A stretch of 64,000 nucleotides of DNA from Leptospira_A soteropolitanensis. GTDB taxonomy: Bacteria; Spirochaetota; Leptospiria; Leptospirales; Leptospiraceae. Shown here in pieces: positions 24,032 through 33,089 of this stretch (position 1 is the first letter of the stretch; every line of letters begins with the position of its first letter). The notes under the pieces are model-generated. The model was given only the letters and a program-made list of their open reading frames with translations. It did not search any database and was not told the origin of the DNA. Both the position numbers and the translations under genes were made by a program. The stretch lies in NCBI RefSeq assembly GCF_026151335.1, contig NZ_JAMQPP010000002.1, one strand, 5' to 3'.

Positions 24032-24430
24032 ATGAATACACTGACAAAAGAAAATAATAGAGAACTTTCTGAAAAAGTGGAAGAAAAAGACCAAAAACAA
24101 TCGGTTCGAGTTTATTCTCCCAACGTGGATGTAATGGAAACAGAAGAAGCGATTCTTTTTCGAGTAGAAATGCCAGGTGTCGACCAAACATCCGTGGAGA
24201 TATCGATTGAAAAAGATCAATTGATATTAGAAGGAAAGTTTGTGACTCCTACAGAACCAAGGGGACAAGTGAGACTTGCTGAATATAGAGAAGGAAATTA
24301 TTTCCGCAAATTCACAATTGGCAAAGCCATTCATTCAGACAAAGCCATTGCAAAAATGAAGAATGGAATTTTGGAACTAACGATTCCAAAAATGGAACCC
24401 AAAAAAACAAAAATCGAAATTCAGATGTAA
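24032..24430 (+). CDS. Small heat-shock protein, Hsp20 family (second of pair)
   Basis: About 132 residues. A short charged N-terminal arm (KENNRELSEKVEEKDQ) precedes an alpha-crystallin domain (about 30-132) with SPNVDVMETEEAILFRVEMP, DQLILEGKF, YFRKFTIGKAI and MKNGILELTIPKMEP. The ATG at 24032 follows AAGGAGA by about 6 nt. It is unlike the first Hsp20 in its N-terminal arm, suggesting a hetero-oligomeric or divided role, as inferred for tandem sHsp genes in other bacteria. It ends before an intrinsic terminator. Confidence 0.93.
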   Translation: MNTLTKENNRELSEKVEEKDQKQSVRVYSPNVDVMETEEAILFRVEMPGVDQTSVEISIEKDQLILEGKFVTPTEPRGQVRLAEYREGNYFRKFTIGKAIHSDKAIAKMKNGILELTIPKMEPKKTKIEIQM

Positions 24431-24474
24431 AAACTCCCCATTGGTGTTTGGTAATTTCCAAGGGCTGTGAAACT

Positions 24475-24517
24475 AAAATCCCGGTTGTCGAATGAGGCAA
24501 TCCGGGTTTTCTTTTTT
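24475..24517 (+). terminator. Terminator after the small heat-shock operon
   Basis: AAAATCCCGGTTG and CAATCCGGGTTTT pair through AAAA/TTTT, CCCGG/CCGGG and TTG/CAA with single-base bulges, around a 10-nt loop, followed by TTTTCTTTTTT. It is a good intrinsic terminator for the plus strand and may also serve the convergent hisC transcript. Confidence 0.75.
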
Positions 24518-25610
24518 ACATTAACTCGCGAACCATCTCTAATAGTAATTTATTTTCTTCTTTTGTTCCAATTGTGATCCGAATGTAATCCTTGGAAATA
24601 CCTGTGGAAAAATACCGAATGAGAATATTTTTCTCTTTTAAACGTAGATACAAACTTTCTGGTGAGACACCTAACTTTGGTTTGCAAAACAAAAAATTAG
24701 TAGAAGACTTGGGTATTTCAAATCCATTTGATTCTAGTTCTATTTTTAAATTTTCCCTTTCCCTTATCACAAGGGAACGTTTTTCCAAAAAATATTCTTT
24801 GTCAGAATAGGAAACCTCTGCCACGACTTGTTCCAAAATTCCTACATTATAAGAATCTTTCAGTTTACGAATCCAGGATATGACTTCGAGAGATCCCACT
24901 AAATAACCTACACGAAGCCCGGCAAGAGCATAGGATTTGGAAAAGGTTCTGGAAACCACTAAATTTGGGTGGTTTTTGATTTCTGAGATTAAACTTGAGT
25001 TAGGTTCTGTGAAATCAATATAAGCTTCATCAGATAAAACGATTCCAGAAAAATTTTTTACTAAGTTTAAAAGTTTATCTTTTGGTTCTTCCACACCTGT
25101 CGGCGCATTGGGGTGGGCAAAACAAAGTAACTTCCCTTTTTCCTTTTCTAAAGATTCAAAATCAAAATGTAAGTTGGATTTAAGTGGTATAGCATTGTAA
25201 GTAGCTCCTACCATCATTTGTTCAGTAAGGACAGGGTAAAAGGAATAGGTCGGATCTGGGGCAACGACGACATCGCCTGGGCCAATAAGGGCTTGGAATA
25301 ACAAACGTAAGGCTTCGTCAGACCCATTCGTTACTAATATTTGATCTGGGTCTAAATCGTAATCTTTTGCAATGAGTTCTTGTAATTTCCTTCCGTGGTA
25401 GTTGGGATACTTTCGCAAAACACCTGTTTCTAAAACTTTCTCTACGGCTTCTTTAATTTTAGGGGAAGGTGGGTATGGGTTTTCATTGGTATTCAGTTTG
25501 ATCGTTTTGGCACTAAAGCTGGGTTGTTCGCCCGGCGTATAAGGTCTGTAAGTGAGTAGTTCCTTACGTACCAGTGCTTCCATCGAAAATTGTTTGGTTT
25601 GATAGCTCAT
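24516..25610 (-). CDS. hisC: Histidinol-phosphate aminotransferase
   Basis: 364 residues, a fold-type I PLP aminotransferase that converts imidazole acetol-phosphate to histidinol-phosphate. Family features: LNTNENPYPPSPKI near residue 38, VTNGSDEALRLLFQAL near 95, DEAYIDF near 195, and the PLP lysine in RTFSKSYALAGLRVGYL near 222. The length is typical. The start lies 4 bp after the leuA stop, so histidine and leucine functions share a transcript. HisC and related aromatic aminotransferases can overlap in specificity; the other his gene in the window is hisD at 51552. Confidence 0.93.
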   Translation of the reverse strand: MSYQTKQFSMEALVRKELLTYRPYTPGEQPSFSAKTIKLNTNENPYPPSPKIKEAVEKVLETGVLRKYPNYHGRKLQELIAKDYDLDPDQILVTNGSDEALRLLFQALIGPGDVVVAPDPTYSFYPVLTEQMMVGATYNAIPLKSNLHFDFESLEKEKGKLLCFAHPNAPTGVEEPKDKLLNLVKNFSGIVLSDEAYIDFTEPNSSLISEIKNHPNLVVSRTFSKSYALAGLRVGYLVGSLEVISWIRKLKDSYNVGILEQVVAEVSYSDKEYFLEKRSLVIRERENLKIELESNGFEIPKSSTNFLFCKPKLGVSPESLYLRLKEKNILIRYFSTGISKDYIRITIGTKEENKLLLEMVRELM

Positions 25611-25614
25611 AAGG

Positions 25615-27117
25615 TTACAACCGGTTTAGGGCATTGATATAGGCTTTCGCACAGGCTTCAATGATATCTGTGGAATCCCCTTTACCAACCACCCTGCGTT
25701 CGCCGTCTTCTAAGGTTACAGATGCTTCTGCCATTGCATCGGTGCCTTCGGTTACGGGTGATATGACAAGTCTAGAGAGAAGAGGGGAAAGACCTGTGAC
25801 TTGGCCTATGGCTTTAAAAATACTATCCACTGGGCCATCACCATGCGCTTCTCCTTGTTTCACTTCTCCCTTGATTTGGAGAGAGATTTTGGAACTAGGC
25901 GTTTGGTTGGATCCTGTATTTTGTTCAAAAGAAAGGAGACGGTATTTTTCATCTACTTGGGATCTACTAATCTCTGCTTGGAAAAGAGCAGCAATGTCTT
26001 CATCGAAGACTTCCTTTTTTTTATCAGCAATTTCGAGGAACCTGTTGTAAGCATTATCAATTTCTTCCGGTTTTGGATCAAATCCCATTCGAATGACTCT
26101 GTCTTTAAAACCAGCACGACCTGAGTGGCGTCCAAGAACCATACGATTGGATTTAAGTCCCACAGATTCGGGGGTCATGATTTCATAGGTTTGCCTGTTT
26201 TTAATCACACCATCTTGGTGGATTCCCGATTCATGAGCAAAGGCATTGGCTCCCACAATGGCCTTGTTAGGTTGGACAACCATACCCGTGATCGTCTTTA
26301 CCAAATGAGAACCTCGAGTGATGAGAGTAGAATCAATTTTTGTTTCCACACCGAAAGCATCCTTTCTTGTTTTGAGAGCCATGACCACTTCTTCCATTGC
26401 CGTATTTCCAGCTCTTTCTCCGATCCCGTTGATGGTACATTCGATCTGGCGACCACCAGCAAGAACAGTTGCCAATGAATTTGCCACAGCAAGGCCCAGG
26501 TCATTATGGCAATGTGCTGAAAAAATCACTTTATCAGCTCCTTTCACTTCCTTTTTTAAGAAACGAAAGAGATCCATATATTCTTGTGGAGTGGTATATC
26601 CTACTGTATCGGGAATGTTGATGGTAGTGGCACCTTCTTCGATCACAGCTTCGACTAACTCTCGTAAGAATTCCCACTCAGAGCGAGTAGCATCTTCCGG
26701 TGAAAATTCTACATCAGTCACAAAGTCCCTTGCCATTTTCACCGCCACTCTTGCCATTTCTAACACTTCGGAGGGAGACTTTCCTAACTTGTGTTTCATG
26801 TGGATGGGAGAGGAGGCTATAAAGGTATGAATGCGTTTTTGTTTGGCTGGTTTTAGTGCATCACGTGCGGCTTCCAAATCGGGGCGAAGGGCACGGGCCA
26901 GTCCGCAAATGATGGGTCCCTCTATTTCACGTGCGATTCGTTCGACTGCTTTAAATTGTACGGGAGAAGAAACTGGAAATCCTGCTTCAATGATATCCAC
27001 CTTCATGCGGGCAAGGTGTTGGGCAATTTCCACCTTTTCATCTTCGCTCATCGCAGCCCCAGGGCATTGTTCTCCGTCCCTTAGTGTGGTATCAAATATT
27101 CGTACGTAATCTTCCAT
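25615..27117 (-). CDS. leuA: 2-isopropylmalate synthase
   Basis: 500 residues. LeuA condenses 2-oxoisovalerate with acetyl-CoA, the first step of leucine synthesis. The HMGL-like TIM barrel starts with RIFDTTLRDGEQCPGAAM (metal-binding Asp and Arg) and contains EAGFPVSSP, SAHCHNDLGLAVANS (metal His pair) and NGIGERAGNTAMEEV. The C-terminal regulatory LeuA-dimer domain (about 380-500) is complete, with EASVTLEDGERRVVGKGDS. That domain usually carries leucine feedback inhibition. Homologues acting as citramalate or homocitrate synthase exist, but the overall pattern is LeuA. The ATG is preceded by GGAAG and lies directly after the stop of the membrane-protein gene. Confidence 0.93.
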   Translation of the reverse strand: MEDYVRIFDTTLRDGEQCPGAAMSEDEKVEIAQHLARMKVDIIEAGFPVSSPVQFKAVERIAREIEGPIICGLARALRPDLEAARDALKPAKQKRIHTFIASSPIHMKHKLGKSPSEVLEMARVAVKMARDFVTDVEFSPEDATRSEWEFLRELVEAVIEEGATTINIPDTVGYTTPQEYMDLFRFLKKEVKGADKVIFSAHCHNDLGLAVANSLATVLAGGRQIECTINGIGERAGNTAMEEVVMALKTRKDAFGVETKIDSTLITRGSHLVKTITGMVVQPNKAIVGANAFAHESGIHQDGVIKNRQTYEIMTPESVGLKSNRMVLGRHSGRAGFKDRVIRMGFDPKPEEIDNAYNRFLEIADKKKEVFDEDIAALFQAEISRSQVDEKYRLLSFEQNTGSNQTPSSKISLQIKGEVKQGEAHGDGPVDSIFKAIGQVTGLSPLLSRLVISPVTEGTDAMAEASVTLEDGERRVVGKGDSTDIIEACAKAYINALNRL

Positions 27118-28509
27118 CTACTTCCAGATCATAGGTTCCTCTGACTCTGTCAAGTGAGTATGGAATGCACCCGTGATCCAACGGTAAGGTTTCCCATCCT
27201 TGTCGACAGGAAGGGGGGTCTTTCTTCCTTCACTCCAAAACCGGATGGGCTTTTCCAAGTCATAAGAAACATGAGTTTCTGTGATTTGAGAAAAGTAGGT
27301 TTTGGCCTTCTCACGGGGAAATGGAAAATAGAATAACATCCCCACAAGACAAAGGAGAAGGAAAAATAGACCTTTAAGATTTTCTCTAGGAACAAGGTCA
27401 CAAAGAACCCAGGTAATACCGAAAAGTCCCAAAAACCAGAGTGGAAATAAATAACGAATGGGGTAAGGGTGGAGGTAGGTAAACCTTCCCACAAGAAGTA
27501 AGAGACCTACGAGTACAGGAAAAAACACAAGGAGTAGATGTTGGTTTAGTTTTGGGAATCTGGTAAATCCGAGGAAAACAAATCCAATTAAAACAAGGAT
27601 GGAACGTCCTTGGTAAAAAATATGTTTCGAAAAATCTAGAAGATAGGCTCCTGAAATTTGTAGGATCACCGAACCATTCCATTTGGAAAGATAGGTAAAT
27701 AAAATTTGGAAACTGTTGGGTATGGATACCATTGACCTAAGTCCGAAGAATATAAGTTCCCCAAAAAAAATAAAAAAAACAGCAAGGATCCAAAACTGTT
27801 TTCTTTGAAAGTATGAAATTCGTTTCGAAACTGTTAAATTTTTATCCCAAATTCGAACTATGAAAAAAGAAATAACACCAAGAACGAATGAAAAACGATC
27901 TGAAATATAAAGTAATATAAAGCTAAGAAAAAAAAAGAAAACATAGGGAATTGATAACATTTTGTAAAGATTATCATTCTCCTTTTTTTTTGATTCCTCG
28001 TTTAACAAAGAATAAAGATATAAGGTTAAAAGGAGTGAAAAAAAGAAACCAGTGCTATGGTGAGCCCCGGATAGAAAATAGGCAAAAGGGAGAGGATGGT
28101 CTTTGAGTGAATATCCGAGTAAAGAGAAAACTATGAACAAGATTTCAAATAGATAAAGAAATATTAAAGACTTGGTTTGGTCTAAAAACTTTGAGAGAAA
28201 AATAAAAATGCCAAGTAAAACCAAAGCCATTTGCGCGGTTCCATAAAAACTAGGTAGATATAAAAAAGGAACCAATGGATAAAGGATTAAATTTAAAAGT
28301 AAATCAGGAAATAAATAAGGAGACGGGGGAAGATGCCAATGTCCTATCCCTTGCCCTGTTAGTAAATCCTTCAGAAGTAAGGGAAGATACAAACTATCTG
28401 CAGAATGCAGTGGTTCAAAATAGATTGTTTCGCATAACAAGAAGTTTGCTAAAGATGAAAGTATAAAAAATAAAAAATAGGAAAATTTTGATGGAGAACG
28501 GGGAAACAT
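27118..28509 (-). CDS. Hypothetical polytopic membrane protein
   Basis: 463 residues with about ten to eleven hydrophobic segments spread over residues 8-400 and a soluble C-terminal tail of about 60 residues (ETHVSYDLEKPIRFW, DGKPYRWITGAFHTHL). The architecture resembles GT-C type glycosyltransferases or related lipid-linked membrane enzymes, but I see no diagnostic motif, so no function is proposed. The ATG at 28509 overlaps the start region of the divergent VOC-like gene by 19 bp and has no clear ribosome binding site. The gene runs directly into leuA. Confidence 0.7.
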   Translation of the reverse strand: MFPRSPSKFSYFLFFILSSLANFLLCETIYFEPLHSADSLYLPLLLKDLLTGQGIGHWHLPPSPYLFPDLLLNLILYPLVPFLYLPSFYGTAQMALVLLGIFIFLSKFLDQTKSLIFLYLFEILFIVFSLLGYSLKDHPLPFAYFLSGAHHSTGFFFSLLLTLYLYSLLNEESKKKENDNLYKMLSIPYVFFFFLSFILLYISDRFSFVLGVISFFIVRIWDKNLTVSKRISYFQRKQFWILAVFFIFFGELIFFGLRSMVSIPNSFQILFTYLSKWNGSVILQISGAYLLDFSKHIFYQGRSILVLIGFVFLGFTRFPKLNQHLLLVFFPVLVGLLLLVGRFTYLHPYPIRYLFPLWFLGLFGITWVLCDLVPRENLKGLFFLLLCLVGMLFYFPFPREKAKTYFSQITETHVSYDLEKPIRFWSEGRKTPLPVDKDGKPYRWITGAFHTHLTESEEPMIWK

Positions 28510-28850
28510 TGGAATTACAATTTTACTCTATCAACTTAGACGGAGGAGAAAATACAGCTCTTCCGGCTCGGTTTTACCAATCGTTTTTAGGGGGGACTCT
28601 CCTAAAAGAAAGTTTTGGCCACTCGGAACTACAATTGGCTTCAGGAGAAACGATAGTATTCTCTAAAAACACGGAAAATTGTCCTGTACGTCCAGGAACC
28701 ATTACGGTTCGTAGTTTTGAGGAGAAGGTCAAAAACCATCCCAAGCTTTCTTCTCTCCACCGAATTCAATCGGTACAAGGAAAAAACTATTCCTTATATG
28801 AAGATCCTTGGGGAAACTGGGTGTGGATTTATTTTTTGGATTCTAAGTAA
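28491..28850 (+). CDS. Glyoxalase/VOC-like small protein
   Basis: 119 residues. The pattern ARFYQSFLGGTLLKES near the N-terminus and YEDPWGNWVWIYFLD at the C-terminus fits one vicinal-oxygen-chelate (glyoxalase/bleomycin-resistance) domain. Clear metal ligands are not all evident, so it may be a non-catalytic or divergent member. I chose the ATG at 28491, 5 nt after AGGAAA, over the TTG just before it. Its 5' end overlaps the divergent membrane-protein gene by 19 bp and its 3' end overlaps the convergent diesterase gene by 22 bp. Confidence 0.7.
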   Translation: MENGETLELQFYSINLDGGENTALPARFYQSFLGGTLLKESFGHSELQLASGETIVFSKNTENCPVRPGTITVRSFEEKVKNHPKLSSLHRIQSVQGKNYSLYEDPWGNWVWIYFLDSK

Positions 28851-29599
28851 GTTGCTAAACGGTCAGGGTAATCTGTGATAAGACCTGCTACGCCTGCTGC
28901 AATTAACTGATTCCATTCTTCTTCTGTATTGGTTGTGTAAGGAATCACTAGAAGAGATTTTTCTTTTAAGCCTTCTACAAATTCTTTAGAACAAGCGGAC
29001 AGGTGCGGGAGGATGAGATCCGGTTCATAGTCCATATAATTCTTGTTTAGCGAATCTCCATTTTCGACAAGAAGCCCTCGTAAAACTTCTGGTTCTTCCT
29101 TACGAATAAGATCTACAAGATCCCAATCAAAACTACTCACCCAAATTCGGTTCGTTAGTTTGTATTTCCGAATCAGTTTGACAAGGGCTAGGGCAAGAGC
29201 CTTTCTTTCTTCAGGATTTCCTTCGCTTTTCATTTCAATATCAAAGACAGTGGTTTCGGAAAGGGTTTGGATGATTTGGGAGAGTGTCGGAATTTGTTCG
29301 CCTTCAAAGGCTTCTTCAAAAAAACTCCCTGCATCTAGTTCTGCTAAATCACGATATTTATATTCAGAAACTTTTCCTTCACCGTCCGTCGTTCGATCCA
29401 CTGTAAAGTCGTGGATGACAACTAGTTCACCGGAAGCACAAAGCATGGTATCCAATTCGAAAAACTTCGTGGATTCCGCTCCCACAAGAAAGGAAACGAG
29501 GGTGTTTTCAGGAGCAAGGCCACGGGCTCCACGGTGACCAATATTTGCTGGTTCGTTTCCTAAAATAGATTTTAGTCTTTCGATTCGTGGTTGGAACAT
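28829..29599 (-). CDS. Glycerophosphodiester phosphodiesterase
   Basis: 256 residues, a GDPD-family TIM barrel that releases glycerol-3-phosphate from glycerophosphodiesters. Catalytic landmarks are IGHRGARGLAPENT near residue 21 (catalytic His), ELDTMLCASGELVVIHDFTVDRT near 53 (metal-binding Glu and Asp and second His), and FDIEMKSEG near 119. No signal peptide is visible, so it probably acts in the cytoplasm. The ATG has AAGGGTAACT before it. It lies 8 bp downstream of the queuosine-precursor transporter gene. Confidence 0.93.
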   Translation of the reverse strand: MFQPRIERLKSILGNEPANIGHRGARGLAPENTLVSFLVGAESTKFFELDTMLCASGELVVIHDFTVDRTTDGEGKVSEYKYRDLAELDAGSFFEEAFEGEQIPTLSQIIQTLSETTVFDIEMKSEGNPEERKALALALVKLIRKYKLTNRIWVSSFDWDLVDLIRKEEPEVLRGLLVENGDSLNKNYMDYEPDLILPHLSACSKEFVEGLKEKSLLVIPYTTNTEEEWNQLIAAGVAGLITDYPDRLATYLESKK

Positions 29600-29607
29600 A
29601 GTTACCC

Positions 29608-30318
29608 TTACCCTGGTTGGATGGTCGATTCCAACCCTTCTTCTTCCATTGCTGCACTAAACATTTGTTTTTTCAATGTTTCCCCTAAGTAACGATCAAT
29701 GTAGATATGGATGGCATAGAGAAGTGGTGTGATGGCGATGGCCACTCCCAATTTATAAAGAAAGTTGGTATTGGCAATAGAGATTAGCTTGGAAATAGGA
29801 TGGTATTTGCCAAGAGCAATGAAGATGACCACATAAGAGTCAATGAGTTGAGAAATGATGGTGGAGCCTGTGGCTCTAAGCCAAATATGTTTTCCTCCCG
29901 TTTTTTTTCGAAGGAAATGAAAGGTATGGAGGTCAATCATCTGGCCAATCACATAAGCGATGATGGAACCAAGTATGACTAGACCGGAATTGGCAAACAC
30001 ACGTTCAAAGGAGGCATCATCAATCGGTGACTCGGGGCTTGCGGGAATTTGGATATCGATCACAATGAGGAGGTAAGCAAAACCAATCATCACCATCCCA
30101 AGAAATGTCGTCGCCCGAACGACTTTACGACCATAATATTCATTCAAAAGATCCGTAATGATAAAGGTAACAGGAAAAGGGATCACCCCCATTGTCATCG
30201 TAAACCCGAAGGCAAAAAATAATTTACTACCTGTGAGTTCTGCAAGAAGGAGAAAGGTGAGAAAAAAACTGAGAAGGACCGTATAAAGAATCACCGGTTT
30301 TTGTTTGAGAAGATGCAT
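29608..30318 (-). CDS. Queuosine precursor transporter (VUT/DUF165 family)
   Basis: 236-residue membrane protein with about six hydrophobic segments. Family features are AELTGSKLF near residue 26, the FPVTFIITDLLNEYYGRKVVR stretch near 48-68, and the C-terminal LWLRATGSTIISQLIDS-type helix. The family includes YhhQ, which imports the queuosine precursor preQ0 for tRNA modification. Members are usually 200-240 residues, so this is full length. No preQ1 riboswitch is visible upstream in the 143-bp divergent gap 30319-30461, which is AT-rich and likely holds promoters for both directions. Confidence 0.88.
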   Translation of the reverse strand: MHLLKQKPVILYTVLLSFFLTFLLLAELTGSKLFFAFGFTMTMGVIPFPVTFIITDLLNEYYGRKVVRATTFLGMVMIGFAYLLIVIDIQIPASPESPIDDASFERVFANSGLVILGSIIAYVIGQMIDLHTFHFLRKKTGGKHIWLRATGSTIISQLIDSYVVIFIALGKYHPISKLISIANTNFLYKLGVAIAITPLLYAIHIYIDRYLGETLKKQMFSAAMEEEGLESTIQPG

Positions 30319-30461
30319 CGTATCTTTTTCCTTACTTTTTAATTTCGACTAGGAGAGATTCCTGGATAAAAAATTATGGGATGAGAAATAGATAGTGAGT
30401 TCTTTTAATATTCTCTACTCTTTTTTTATTATAAGATCGATAATCATACTAGAAGTAATTT

Positions 30462-32036
30462 ATGTCCGAAAAAGAAAACCCATCCACACCCAAACGTCCG
30501 CTGTCCAATGCAGCTAAATATACGCTATTATTTGCCTCTTGGGTGTTCCTTTCTGCGATCTCCTTTTATTTAGGAATGAATTTGATCCAAAATGATGGAA
30601 CCGCTCTTGTCTTAAAAGACACTGCCAGAGCGGGAAATGCCAATCCCAGTGTTGTAGAAGCATCCACTCCAACTCTTGGAACTCCATCAGAGATGGAAAC
30701 CAAAGAAACTGGAGAAAACCAAGTGGATCCTAAGGACTCAAGTGAGTCAGTGGAACTTCCGGGTTTTGTTCCAGACGAGAATGTTAGTTTCCGTTCCTCT
30801 GCTTGGTCAACGGATTGGACTGCCATGAAAAAGACAGTCCATCTTTACAATGAAATCCATCCCTTTATTTATACCATGAAAGGTGGGCTTTCTAATAACG
30901 GAGAACTCATCTCTAGTTGGTCGAGTTCTTCCAGAAAAGAACGAGTGGCAGAACTTCGAGCACTCAATCCTAAAGTGAAAATCATACCCACCATCTTTCG
31001 TTGGGAAAATCCAAAAGAAAAAATCCAAGAAAATATTGGTATGGGCGGAAGAACCGATATTCGTGACCACCACATCCAAATCATCGTCAACGAAATTATG
31101 ACTTATGGTTATGATGGGATTGATATCGATTACGAAGGAATGTCTTGTGATAAGAAAGAAAAGTTCGAAGAGTTCTTTGTTCTTTTGGCTCGTGAAGTTC
31201 ATAAAAAAGGAAAACTCATTTCAGTAGCCGTTCATCCAAAAACTCCAGCAGAAAAGAGCAAAAAGAAAGAACTGAATTGCCGTGGTCTTTCCAAACCAAT
31301 CGCTCTTGATTTCCGAGAAAATTGGAGAGGACCAACCACTCATGACTATGCCTTTCTTGCCAAACATGCAGACCGCGTCAAAATTATGGCTTATGAACTG
31401 CATCCAAGAAAATACCACAACCCAGGACCTGGTCCCCAAGCTCCCAATGTATGGTTAAAAGACATCATCACTTATGCCAAAAAAAGAGTGCCAACCCATA
31501 AACTTTATATGGCAATTCCCACTTATGGATATGACTGGGCTCTTAATTGTAAGGCCTCTGCCAAAGCAATCTATCATTCCGATGCGCAAAGGATCAAAGC
31601 GGGAACTCATAAAAATCGCCAACCGACAGATATCAATCGTATCTTAAACGAAGAAAACAAAGTGGCAAATTGGAAAAATTTATCAAAGTTTTCTGACATC
31701 CACAAAAACCGTGCGTATGAAGATCCTTCTCTTTGGTATACCAGTGGTGGATGTGATCGTGTTGCGTTTTATATGAATCGTAAGGCTTTTGAAGAAAAAA
31801 TGACTCTCCTTCGAAAATACGATTTAGGTGGATTTTCCTTTTGGCAACTTGTGACAGACAATGATCCTGAAATCAATGTGTATTTGAGTAAACTCGTCCA
31901 AGGCCAACTTCCTCCTGTGGAAAAAGCAAAAGAGGAAGAAGAACCAAAAGAAGAAACCACACTTCCTGATAATGATTCCAAAGAAGCTTTAAAGGTTTCT
32001 GATTCCAAATCGAAATCCAAAACAAAAAAGTTTTAA
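30462..32036 (+). CDS. Membrane-anchored glycoside hydrolase family 18 protein
   Basis: 524 residues: a single N-terminal anchor (about 21-40), a Ser/Thr/Pro/Glu-rich linker (about 45-105), a GH18 TIM barrel (about 110-470) and a Lys/Glu/Ser-rich tail. The catalytic signature YDGIDIDYEGM near residue 216-226 keeps the DxxDxDxE acids including the general-acid Glu. Also present are KIMAYELHP and the C-terminal GGFSFWQL strand. GH18 members include chitinases and spore cortex or peptidoglycan N-acetylglucosaminidases of the YaaH/SleL type. The single anchor and extracytoplasmic barrel suggest an envelope target; this is inference. TsaC follows 1 bp downstream. Confidence 0.87.
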   Translation: MSEKENPSTPKRPLSNAAKYTLLFASWVFLSAISFYLGMNLIQNDGTALVLKDTARAGNANPSVVEASTPTLGTPSEMETKETGENQVDPKDSSESVELPGFVPDENVSFRSSAWSTDWTAMKKTVHLYNEIHPFIYTMKGGLSNNGELISSWSSSSRKERVAELRALNPKVKIIPTIFRWENPKEKIQENIGMGGRTDIRDHHIQIIVNEIMTYGYDGIDIDYEGMSCDKKEKFEEFFVLLAREVHKKGKLISVAVHPKTPAEKSKKKELNCRGLSKPIALDFRENWRGPTTHDYAFLAKHADRVKIMAYELHPRKYHNPGPGPQAPNVWLKDIITYAKKRVPTHKLYMAIPTYGYDWALNCKASAKAIYHSDAQRIKAGTHKNRQPTDINRILNEENKVANWKNLSKFSDIHKNRAYEDPSLWYTSGGCDRVAFYMNRKAFEEKMTLLRKYDLGGFSFWQLVTDNDPEINVYLSKLVQGQLPPVEKAKEEEEPKEETTLPDNDSKEALKVSDSKSKSKTKKF

Positions 32037-32037
32037 A

Positions 32038-33081
32038 ATGAAAACCTTAATCTCTTCGGATGTACGTTTGCTTGCGAACCTCATCCAAGAGGGAAAGGTT
32101 GTGATCTTTCCAACAGAAACGGTTTATGGGATTGGCGCCTCAACCAGATCGGAAGAGGCCTGTCTTCGTGTTTATGAGATCAAAGGTAGACCAAAAGACA
32201 ATCCCCTCATTGCCCATTTCCCATCGATCGAAGAAATTCAAAAAGTATGTGTGTTAGGTGATTTGGGGCGAAAGTTATTAGAAAAATTTTCACCGGGTCC
32301 CCTCACTCTTATCCTTAAAAAAAAAGATAAATCCTTATTTCCTAAAGAATTGGATACGCTTGCTGTTCGAATTCCTAAAAACCCTTTGGTCCGGGAATGG
32401 ATTCGGCTGACAGGTGGACCCATCTCTGCACCTTCGGCCAATTTATCCGGTAGACCCTCGCTAACAAAACTAACTGATGTTGTGCGATACTTCGAGGGAA
32501 AGGTGGATGGGATACTAATCGCAGAAGAACCAAGTTATGGAATCGAGTCCACCGTGGTAAGCCTTGTGGGGGAACATCCGACTCTCCTTCGGCCCGGTTC
32601 CATTGAATCAGAAGAGTTGAAAAAGATTCTTCCTGACCTTGTTTTTCCGAATCCTTACGAAACTTCCCCCGTCCTCTCTGTTCCCAATGTCCCACTCAGT
32701 CCAGGAACCAAATACAAACACTACGCACCTACAGCTCAAGTGATCCTCGCTTCCACGGAAGAATTCATACATTCTTTAGAAAAAGGATTTGATCCCAAAG
32801 TCACTGCTTGGATTGGTTTTTCCTTACCGGAAAAAGTTAGTAAAAAAAATGTTTTGCCAGAGACAAATAAGGCCGTCACTAAAGAAGGAGAAGACAGGTA
32901 TGGGGAGTTTGACCATTTCTCTCTGGTGTCGACAAACGAAGAGTATGCGTCCAAACTTTATGCTTTCTTTGAAGTTTGTGATCTTGCCGAAATCCAAACC
33001 ATTATCTGCGAAGCTCCCAAACCAGGTCATGGTTCGGAGGGCATAAGGAACCGACTCGAAAAAGCTTCCCGTAAAAAATGA
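32038..33081 (+). CDS. L-threonylcarbamoyladenylate synthase (Sua5/TsaC)
   Basis: 347 residues, the longer Sua5-type enzyme: an N-terminal YrdC/TsaC domain (about 1-200) and a C-terminal Sua5 domain (about 225-345). It makes threonylcarbamoyl-AMP for t6A37 modification of tRNA. Motifs: FPTETVYGIGAS near 23, YEIKGRPKDNPLIAH near 46, SAPSANLSGRPSLT near 130, and LLRPGSI near 182. The linker has SPGTKYKHYAPTAQ, the characteristic Sua5 loop. The gene starts just after the GH18 stop and ends 8 bp before the convergent sppA stop. Confidence 0.93.
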   Translation: MKTLISSDVRLLANLIQEGKVVIFPTETVYGIGASTRSEEACLRVYEIKGRPKDNPLIAHFPSIEEIQKVCVLGDLGRKLLEKFSPGPLTLILKKKDKSLFPKELDTLAVRIPKNPLVREWIRLTGGPISAPSANLSGRPSLTKLTDVVRYFEGKVDGILIAEEPSYGIESTVVSLVGEHPTLLRPGSIESEELKKILPDLVFPNPYETSPVLSVPNVPLSPGTKYKHYAPTAQVILASTEEFIHSLEKGFDPKVTAWIGFSLPEKVSKKNVLPETNKAVTKEGEDRYGEFDHFSLVSTNEEYASKLYAFFEVCDLAEIQTIICEAPKPGHGSEGIRNRLEKASRKK

Positions 33082-33089
33082 ATCTCCGT

